Source: Candidatus Poribacteria bacterium (GTDB lineage Bacteria > Poribacteria > WGA-4E > WGA-3G). From it: 64,000 nucleotides of DNA. Under the pieces are notes generated by a model. The model ran no database searches. It saw nothing but the letters and a program-made list of their open reading frames with translations, and was not told where the DNA came from. Made by a program: the position numbers and the translations under genes. Position 1 is the stretch's first letter. Each line of letters begins with the position of its first letter. The stretch lies in contig JAAXHO010000206.1 in the NCBI GenBank assembly GCA_012270795.1, positions 124,001 through 188,000 of the forward strand. The letters are read 5' to 3'. This document shows, piece after piece, positions 18,454 to 25,159 of the stretch.

Positions 18454-19152
18454 ATGACAGATTTTGTTGAAACGAAAGTACTTACCTTTGATCTATTTGG
18501 AACAATATTAGATTTAGGTAGTAGTCTTGTCCCTTACATCCGACAATCGTTGGATGTTCGCGATGTTGACAGTGTGACTGCTGATGCCTTCTGGGAACAG
18601 TGGCGTTACCGACAACGTATTGAGCAGTATCAGGACACGATGCTGCTGCTGGGGCATAGTGGTTATTTGCAAACGGTACGGCGTGCGTTAAATTACACGC
18701 TCAGACAGAACGGCATCAATGCTACATCGGATACAATAGATGAGTTTATGCATGGGTGGCGGTATCTCTCTGCATTTCCGGAGGTTTTGCCTGCGCTGAC
18801 TCGATTACAATCGCAGTTTAAGTTAGTGGTGTTATCTAATGGCGATCCAGATTTTTTGGATCAACTTGTCAAAGAACGTGTCGTATGGAATTTTGACGAT
18901 GTAGTTTCTGTTACTAATTTTGGTGCGTTTAAGCCGCATCCGGCAGTCTATCGTGGATTAGCAGGTAAATTGGAGATTGAAGTTAGTGAATGCATGATGG
19001 TATCTGCGAATTCATTTGACATTATGGGTGCGCGTGGGTGCGGATTTAGAGGTGCGTTTGTTAATCGCTATAATCTACCTTATGAAGACACGCGATATCA
19101 ACCTGATGTAACGGTGCGTGATTTTACGGAATTGGTAGCTGCGTTATTATGA
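18454..19152 (+). CDS. HAD-superfamily hydrolase, haloacid dehalogenase type II-like
   Basis: A 232-residue HAD hydrolase. Motif I is LTFDLFGTILDL with the nucleophilic Asp near residue 13. Motif II is VVLSNGDPDFLDQLV, the motif III lysine is in FGAFKPHPAVYRG, and motif IV is MMVSANSFDIMGARGCGFRG. The cap region and the SANSFDIMGA segment match L-2-haloacid dehalogenases. The real substrate could be a haloacid or a phosphorylated metabolite. AAGGAAATATC precedes the ATG. Its stop codon touches the left end of a repeat element. Confidence 0.85.
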   Translation: MTDFVETKVLTFDLFGTILDLGSSLVPYIRQSLDVRDVDSVTADAFWEQWRYRQRIEQYQDTMLLLGHSGYLQTVRRALNYTLRQNGINATSDTIDEFMHGWRYLSAFPEVLPALTRLQSQFKLVVLSNGDPDFLDQLVKERVVWNFDDVVSVTNFGAFKPHPAVYRGLAGKLEIEVSECMMVSANSFDIMGARGCGFRGAFVNRYNLPYEDTRYQPDVTVRDFTELVAALL

Positions 19153-19211
19153 CCTAAGTTTCCACATTAGTAGCACAAACTAAAAGTTCGTGCTACTATT
19201 TAGCAGCTTGG
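19152..19211. repeat. Family A inverted-repeat element, variant with different core (short)
   Basis: The outer end ACCTAAGTTTCCACA resembles the family A end, and the right end read backwards is CCAAGCTGCTA. The core is a small hairpin (TAGCACAAACT and AGTTCGTGCTA) unrelated to the GGGGTTTCTAACCCC core of the other copies. Confidence 0.6.
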
Positions 19212-19220
19212 ACTATTATA

Positions 19221-19370
19221 ACTTAAGTTACCACCTATGTAGCACAATCTTCCAGATTGTGTCATAAGGGGCGCAAACTGGAAGTTTACGCTACAAAATA
19301 TAGACTAATTATCAGCATTTTTCATTAAAGACGGTGTTTCCAGGTCTAAAACTTATAGGTAGCAGCTTGG
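19221..19370. repeat. Family A inverted-repeat element, variant with different core (long)
   Basis: The left end ACTTAAGTTACCACCTATG and the right end (CCAAGCTGCTACCTAT read backwards) match family A ends. Inside are short hairpins around CACAATCTTCCAGATTGTG and AAACTGGAAGTTT. The 20 bases TAGCAGCTTGGACTATTATA occur exactly at both 19201 and 19360, showing that the two neighbouring elements share a terminus and flank. Confidence 0.6.
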
Positions 19371-19416
19371 ACTATTATAGTGAAATCTAAAAATATGTGC
19401 ACACTCCCCGATAGGT

Positions 19417-19475
19417 GCGGTTTCCTAACCAATGCAGAATACCACACGCGTATTCTGCATTGGTTAGGAAACCGC
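19417..19475. repeat. Large perfect hairpin, loop CACACGC
   Basis: Two perfectly complementary 26-base arms (19417-19442 and 19450-19475) enclose the seven-base loop CACACGC. The stem ends GAATAC/GTATTC around the loop. The same GAATAC-CACACGC-GTATTC centre occurs, on the other strand, inside the repeat at 53424-53518. Confidence 0.8.
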
Positions 19476-19545
19476 AAATCAAGAAATCAACGGTATGAAT
19501 CATGGCGAATGCCATGCGCGCATTCGCCCAATGACATTCCCCGGG
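19476..19545. repeat. Interspersed repeat family C with small hairpin
   Basis: The segment AAATCAAGAAATCAACGGTA, then TGAATCATGGCGAAT and CATTCGCCCAATGACATTCC, recurs reverse-complemented at 53424-53518. Here it contains a nine-base stem GGCGAATGC/GCATTCGCC (19504-19528) with the seven-base loop CATGCGC, close to the CACACGC loop of the adjacent hairpin. Confidence 0.65.
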
Positions 19546-19624
19546 TATGAATGCTATATAGCATTCCCCGCCTACCGCAATGTAATAGTAATTTTAGATT
19601 TCAATATATAGGCACATTCATCCA

Positions 19625-21613
19625 CTATTTTGTGCCATCTGAACCAGCTATGTCCTATAAAAGCACCGTACCATCGGAACTTCCACTGGCAAGCATACTA
19701 CCGTCCGCACTGAAAATGACACTATTAACATTTCCTGTATGTCCCTTTAGCGTCTGAATGTGTTTACCTGTAGCAACATTCCAAAGACGAATAGTATTGT
19801 CCGCACTTCCGCTTGCAAGTGTGCTTCCATCTGGACTAAAAACAACGCAATAGACGCTACCTTTATGTCCCTTGAGTGTTTGCTTGTGTTTACCTGTCAC
19901 AGCATTCCACAAAAAAATATCAGAATCCACTTCTTGATACCGCGTCATTGCATCACACCCACCTGCGAGTATTTTTCCATCCGGACTGAACGCAACACTG
20001 TTGATGTCTCTCATATTTCCCGATAGTGTTTGCTTGTATTCACCCGTTACAGCATTCCAAAGACGAATTGCCTTATTACCAGGATTATCCTCTCCATTAT
20101 AGGCTGCTTTGCCTCCACCTGCAAGCGTTTTCCCATTTGGATTGAAATTAACACTCCTGAGTGTTAATTTCAGGGCTTCATCATCTTTATGTCCTTGGAG
20201 TTTTTGTTTTTGTTTGCCTGTAGCAACATCCCAAAAATATAAGGTTTTAAAACTTCCAATTGTTTTTAGTCCGCATCCTGCAAGCAAATTTTCAACAGGG
20301 CTGAAAGCAACGCTTGTGAACTTAACTCCAGATTCAGTAAGGATATGTTCAAGCTTAAAATTAGTAACGTTCCAGAGACATACAGTATCCCAACCTCCGC
20401 TTGCGAGCGTTGTTCCATCCGAATTGAACACCACGCTATAGACGGTTGACGTATGTGTAGCGAACGTCTGTTCAAGTTTACCTGTAGCAATATTCCAGAG
20501 ATTAATGGTGTCATCCGAACCTCCACTTACGAGTATTTTCCCATAAGGATCAAATGTAACACTATTAACCGTTCCAGTGTAACCCAAAAGTGTGTGTAGG
20601 GGCACCCGTAGCGATATTCCACACACGAATAGTGTTGTCGTAACTTGCACTTGCAAGCCTTTCTCCATTCGGACTAAAGGTAACACTTATGTTTTTCACA
20701 GTGTCTGTAAATATACGTGTCTGTTTACCGGTGGTAGTATCCCATAAGCGAATCCCATCCCAACTTCCGCTCGCGAGTGTACGGTCCTTAGTACTGTACG
20801 CAAGACTTTCTACCGAATGCGTATGTCCTGTGAGTGTGCGTGTATGTTTACCCGTGTCAACATCCCAGACTCGGATAGTATTGTCACTACTTGCACTTAC
20901 TACCGTTTCTTTATTTTGCCCGAATACAACACTGTTTACCCAACCTGTATGTCCTGTGAGCGTTTGTAGTTGCTTACCTGTGTCAGCATCCCATAATTGG
21001 ACAACGTGCCCGGGCCATCCTTCACCACTTGCGATTGTTTTTCCATCTGGACTGAACGCCAGAGAATTGACCTGCCCTTGTGCGGTTAGTGTGCGTATGT
21101 GTTTTCCCGTAGCGGTATCCCACATTAGGATTTGTGCACCAAATATTTGTCCTCCGCCACGTTCACCCGTACTTCCACTGATAAGGGTGCGACCATCAGG
21201 ACTGAACGCTATACTGCTATACTATAGATACCATACACATGTCCTGTGAGTATCTGCTTATGTTCACCTGTCTTCACATCCCAAAGACGTACGGTTTTGT
21301 CTCTACTGCCACTTGCGAGTGTCTTCCCATCAGGACTAAAAGCGATACGGTTAACATCCGCTAGATGCCCCGTGAGCAAGGTGATTTTTTTATAGGTTGC
21401 AGTATCATAAAGCCAAATTCCGATAGAACCAGCAACTGCAAGACGCTTTCCATCCGGTGAATATTGTATCTGGTTTAGTTTGCCTTTACCGAATCGCGCA
21501 ATGGCACCTTCAGGTAAACCAAATTGCGAAGAATCTTGGGCAAATGTTCTCTGAGAATATTGTATTGAAAGAATAAATAGAAGTGAAAGAATAAAAACAA
21601 AATATTTTTTCAT
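19625..21613 (-). pseudogene. Exported WD40-repeat protein (14 blades), inactivated by three lesions
   Basis: From the ATG at 21613 (AGGAGG upstream) the frame gives a signal peptide and LPEGAIARFGKGKLNQIQYS, then GIWLYD. This is the N-terminus shared by the WD40 proteins downstream. The gene is then broken. First, an exact eight-base tandem duplication (GCTATACT at 21208-21215 and 21216-21223) shifts frame inside a blade; removing one copy restores YSIAFSPDGRTL. Second, near 20590 an (AC) run is one unit short of THTLLGYTG. Third, the last blade's TGG is TAG at 19655, giving VLL-stop-DIAGSDGTK before a final stop at 19625. Counting W or equivalent positions gives 14 blades, i.e. two seven-bladed propellers. 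No sorting domain follows. A consensus promoter lies at 22213-22241. Confidence 0.85.
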
Positions 21614-21701
21614 GAGGTGATCCTCCTATGTGGAATTGGTTATGTATTTAAAAGGATTTAGTCGTTTTGGGATTAAGGGTTTTGGTCATTCATCAAAATT
21701 A

Positions 21702-21825
21702 ACCCAAGTTGCTACCCGTTATTTGTTGGAGGGGTTTCTAACCCCGATTTTACGCCGTTCTATTCTGCTATCGGGGTTAGAAACCCCTCCAACAAGAGTG
21801 TTTTGAAGTAGGTGGCAACTTAGGT
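21702..21825. repeat. MITE-like inverted-repeat element, family A, copy 3
   Basis: The ends ACCCAAGTTGCTACC and (read backwards) ACCTAAGTTGCCACCTACTT enclose the TTGTTGGAGGGGTTTCTAAC hairpin. It lies between the conserved leader element and the start codon of the broken WD40 gene, so it probably inserted into that gene's 5' untranslated region. Confidence 0.8.
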
Positions 21826-21945
21826 AAAATTAAAGAAAATGCTTAATCCCAAGACTACTAATTCCCTATTTAAATGTTAGATTTCTAATTATTTTTGAAT
21901 GGGTGTAATTTGTATCATCATGTCTGTTATTTTTACTTTTTTTTG

Positions 21946-22168
21946 GACGATTCATTCTTAAAATGTTACCAAATGGACACTTTTTTCGTTTTTTTGGTAA
22001 CATTTTTTAATTTGATGTAAATCCAGTATTAGTAAGGGTTTACAGGTGTTTTTTTTGTGAATTTTTGCGAATTTAAAAAATATTTTTAGGAATGTGTAAC
22101 ATTTTGTAATTCTTGTTTTTGAATGCGTAAATTCTTGTTTTTGAATGCGTAAAATGTGTCAGTTTTAT
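21946..22168 (-). promoter_or_regulatory. Conserved structured leader element, copy A (upstream of WD40 gene)
   Basis: Read on the minus strand, this region shares ordered blocks with 31468-31659. These are ATAAAACTGACACAT (22168-22154), AAAATGTTACAC (22105-22094) and a GTAAACC/GG-TTTAC hairpin around 22050-22017. A 14-base inverted repeat AAAATGTTACCAAA/TTTGGTAACATTTT (21960-22006) follows, then AAGAATGAATCGTCC. The inverted-repeat arms differ from the other copy at two positions, and both are compensated on the other arm. It follows a consensus promoter and lies in the transcript of the gene starting at 21613. This is inferred to be a cis-regulatory RNA or operator; it matches no class I recognise. 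Confidence 0.6.
22108..22151. repeat. Perfect 22-base tandem duplication inside leader copy A
   Basis: Two identical 22-base units of AATTCTTGTTTTTGAATGCG followed by TA lie head to tail between two conserved blocks of the leader. They are absent from the other leader copy, so this is a local expansion. Confidence 0.85.
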
Positions 22169-22212
22169 AAGTTCTGTTTAATGCTTTGTAATACAATCGT
22201 TGTGTAATATGT

Positions 22213-22241
22213 ATTATAACGTATTTAATAAGATGTGTCAA
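22213..22241 (-). promoter_or_regulatory. Consensus sigma-70-type promoter of the broken WD40 gene
   Basis: On the minus strand, TTGACA (22241-22236) is separated by exactly 17 bases from TATAAT (22218-22213). Both hexamers are perfect consensus. The start of transcription would be near 22206, giving a ~590-base leader before the ATG at 21613. Confidence 0.75.
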
Positions 22242-22344
22242 GTTTTTTTGAAAAATTTTCTGAATTTTTGGTTTTATAGTAAATTTTAGAATTTCCTGAA
22301 CACTTCGATCTATGCGTTAAGCAAACCTAACGGATTGCGTGTAT

Positions 22345-22403
22345 TGTAGCACAACCTGTTAGGTTGTGTTCTGTTTCTGCACAACCTAACAGGTTGTGCT
22401 ACA
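22345..22403. repeat. Perfect 24-base-arm hairpin
   Basis: TGTAGCACAACCTGTTAGGT and the next four bases (22345-22368) are exactly complementary to 22380-22403, with an 11-base loop. It lies upstream of the promoter at 22213-22241 and is not part of a gene. Confidence 0.8.
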
Positions 22404-22421
22404 GAAATGCCCAAGTAATTA

Positions 22422-22569
22422 TGGTAAATTATACAATTAATTCTACATTTTGAGTTGTAGGAGCGACCTTGGGTCGCGACCGGGGGTCGTTCCTAAAGAA
22501 GAGACTGCACGGTCGCGACCCAAGGTCGCTCCTACAGAAGAGGTGTATAATTATTTCAATAATTCACCA
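22422..22569. repeat. MITE-like inverted-repeat element, family B, copy 2 (expanded core)
   Basis: The ends (TGGTAAATTATACAATTAAT on the left, and GAAGAGGTGTATAATTATTT near the right) match the copy at 2238-2346. The core holds the GTAGGAGCGACC hairpin twice: once degraded (CGGGGGTCGTTCC) and once intact (GGTCGCTCCTAC). It abuts the 3' end of a WD40 gene. Confidence 0.75.
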
Positions 22570-22583
22570 TAAATGAATGGTCG

Positions 22584-25151
22584 TTATTTTCGTATTAACA
22601 TTTTGCGGGTTGCGGTGAATTGTCCTGCTGTTAGTGTGTAAAAATATACGCCGCTTGCGACTGTTTCCCCAAGTTCGTTTTCACCGTTCCAATATGCAGC
22701 CTTTTCTTGGTCTAAGTAGAGTCCAACGGGTTGATGTCCGAATTTTAATGTTCGGATCAATCGTCCTTCAGCGGAATAGATTCGGATTGACACATCTGCT
22801 GATCTTGCCAGTTGGTATGGAATCCATGTTTCTGGGTTGAATGGATTTGGATAGTTCGGTAGCAAAGCAGTTTGCAATGGATATAAAGCGACAATGAGTT
22901 CTTTGAGGAATTGAACACCGAGTTGAGAGATATAATCTGTTTTTTCCAAATGTAGTACTTTGTACAACCATGTTTTCGCCGTTTCTCTTGTAGGTGCAAT
23001 GTCCTTACCTTGGCGGACAGCGTCAAGTACTGCATCAGGATTTCTAAACGTTCCAATAGCCCTGATCAAGTCTTCAATATTGACGATACCGTCTTTGTTA
23101 ACATCTGCGACATTATAACCAGTTTTTCCAAAGTTTTCTGCAATTATCATTACATCATGCATACCTTCTCTACCATCGTTATTTAAATCTGCAATTTGAT
23201 GAGATGGATCGGTAATGGATTTTACGTCCCACAAAAGGATTGTACCTCCGGAGCTTGCTGTAGCGAGTGTATTACCATCTGGACTAAATGCAATCACATC
23301 AACTTCATCCGGTTTTGTTTGTAGTGTGATTGCCGCTTCACCTTCAATGGGGTCCATTAACTTAATTTTATCGTTTTCCCAATAACCAGCAGTAATTGGG
23401 GTGTATTCTTCTGGATTGTTTCCGAATCTGACGAAGTTCGTTGTGTGAGGCAGTAAGTTCTGTGTTCTCTCATTTGCAGGTATGTTCCACAAACGCACGT
23501 CGTTATTTTCCAAGATAACAGTCAGGGTATTACAGTTAGGGCTAAACACACTCAACGGATCTTCTATTGTCATTCCAGTGTATGTGCCTATCTGCTGCCT
23601 GCTTGCGAAATCCCAAACGTATATACCTGTGGAATCACCATTTGCAACTCTTTGTCCGTCAGGACTAAACGTTAACCCTCCAATACTTTTTCTTTTTTCA
23701 TTTTGTGCTTTTAATTCGCCTCTATCCCCATTGATAGTCCATATAGGATGTCCTGTTTCGGTATCCCAAAAGATTGCCTTTCCCTCCCATCCGCAACTTG
23801 CGACCAAACTTCCATCAGGACTAAAAGTTACGTGATAGACAGTACTGTGATGTCCGAGTAAGACAGCTTTTTGGGTCTGTGTCGTAACATCCCATAGTCG
23901 AACGGTGTAGTCATCCGCGAACCATGCGTTATCAAGGGAAGAACCAGCACCGCTTGCGATGGTTTTACCATCGGGACTGAACGCCACCGTTTGAACATCT
24001 GCGATATGTCCTAAGAAGGTAATTGTGTTTTCGCCAGTATTTGTATTCCAAACACGTACGGTGGTGTCATAGCTGCCGGTTACAATTTTATCTCCACTTG
24101 GACTGAAAGCAATGCTTCTGAATCCGTAGGCGTGTCCAGTTATTCTGCCAATCTGCAGAAAACTATCGGTATCCCACAAGATGATAGTGCCATCTCGACT
24201 ACCACTTACCAGCGTTTTCCCATCCGGACTAAATGCGATACTTACTACGAAATCCGTATGTTCAATAAGCGTTTTTTTATAGCTCTGTGTAGCAACATCC
24301 CAGAGGATGATGGTTTCATCATCACCACCACTTGCAAGTGTCTTACCGTCTGGACTGAATGCCATAGTTTTTATACCTTCTGCATGTCCTCTAAGAGAGT
24401 TATGCATGTCAGTCGTTACATCCCATAGATGTATTATACTGTCCAACCATCCACCCTGGATTGCAATGGTGTTGCCATCTGGACTAAATACTACTTTTTC
24501 GATATCGTTGGCATCTATCATGTCTATTGTCGTTAGAATTGTTCCAGTAGAAACATCTCTTATGTTTACTTTATCAGAATCAAGGTGAAAAACACTTGCG
24601 AGTAATTTTCCATCGGGGCTGAATGTGATGTAGTTAACATTATTTTCCTGAATAGCAAACGTTTTTTCTAATGTGCCAGTGGATACATCCCAAAATTTTA
24701 TCTGATCACCACCCCGACCACGTGTTGCTAAAGTATTACCATTTGTGAGAAATTCTATACTTGAAATATCCTTTGCATGCGCTTGAACTTTGTACTTGAG
24801 ATTACCCGTTTCTAACTCCCAGATATATAAATCGTTAGCACTACTACAAACGATTGTTTTTCCATCCGGACTGAATGCGACACTTGTGGTATAACCTTCG
24901 TGTATGTCAAGCAGAGCAAGTTCCTTCCCTGTGTGTACATCGTAAATCCAAATTCCAATTGAACTTGAAACAGCAAGGTGTGAACTATCTGGTGAAAATT
25001 CTATATTTGCAGATATTTCTCCTTTACCGATTCGCATTTTCGCGCCCTTCGGCAATCCCCATCTTGTATAATCTTCAGCATAGGCAGAGGGTTGATATAG
25101 GATTAAGAATAACAACAGAATTGAAATGGTTGACCGAATTTTAATACTCAT
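22584..25151 (-). CDS. Exported 14-blade WD40 protein with dockerin-like repeats and PNPFNPE sorting domain
   Basis: An 855-residue exported protein. A signal peptide (ISILLLFLILYQPSAYA) precedes the shared start LPKGAKMRIGKGEISANIEF. Fourteen WD40 blades can be counted by their W-D/W-N ends (IWIYD to ILLWD, ~55-655), consistent with two seven-bladed propellers. Next come two EF-hand/dockerin-like loops (DLNNDGREGMHD and DVNKDGIVNIED). The C-terminal ~85 residues are a FlgD-like/sorting domain (PNYPNPFNPETWIPYQL to SGVYFYTLTAG). The protein is probably exported and held on or released from the cell surface; WD40 propellers usually bind partners. It is translated from an ATG eight bases after the stop of the upstream WD40 gene, with the ribosome binding site overlapping that stop. 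Confidence 0.9.
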   Translation of the reverse strand: MSIKIRSTISILLLFLILYQPSAYAEDYTRWGLPKGAKMRIGKGEISANIEFSPDSSHLAVSSSIGIWIYDVHTGKELALLDIHEGYTTSVAFSPDGKTIVCSSANDLYIWELETGNLKYKVQAHAKDISSIEFLTNGNTLATRGRGGDQIKFWDVSTGTLEKTFAIQENNVNYITFSPDGKLLASVFHLDSDKVNIRDVSTGTILTTIDMIDANDIEKVVFSPDGNTIAIQGGWLDSIIHLWDVTTDMHNSLRGHAEGIKTMAFSPDGKTLASGGDDETIILWDVATQSYKKTLIEHTDFVVSIAFSPDGKTLVSGSRDGTIILWDTDSFLQIGRITGHAYGFRSIAFSPSGDKIVTGSYDTTVRVWNTNTGENTITFLGHIADVQTVAFSPDGKTIASGAGSSLDNAWFADDYTVRLWDVTTQTQKAVLLGHHSTVYHVTFSPDGSLVASCGWEGKAIFWDTETGHPIWTINGDRGELKAQNEKRKSIGGLTFSPDGQRVANGDSTGIYVWDFASRQQIGTYTGMTIEDPLSVFSPNCNTLTVILENNDVRLWNIPANERTQNLLPHTTNFVRFGNNPEEYTPITAGYWENDKIKLMDPIEGEAAITLQTKPDEVDVIAFSPDGNTLATASSGGTILLWDVKSITDPSHQIADLNNDGREGMHDVMIIAENFGKTGYNVADVNKDGIVNIEDLIRAIGTFRNPDAVLDAVRQGKDIAPTRETAKTWLYKVLHLEKTDYISQLGVQFLKELIVALYPLQTALLPNYPNPFNPETWIPYQLARSADVSIRIYSAEGRLIRTLKFGHQPVGLYLDQEKAAYWNGENELGETVASGVYFYTLTAGQFTATRKMLIRK

Positions 25152-25159
25152 AACTCCTC

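Noticed and set aside
20689-21249. 186-codon plus-strand frame over the broken WD40 gene
   Set aside because: The minus strand has unmistakable WD40 blades here. The plus frame is low-complexity Cys/Ser/Val-rich and spans two lesions of the real gene.
21960-22006. Inverted repeat in the leader considered as an intrinsic terminator of an upstream gene
   Set aside because: It follows a perfect promoter and lies between that promoter and a start codon on the same strand. The same structure stands before another gene, with other conserved blocks around it. A role in conditional termination within the leader is still possible.
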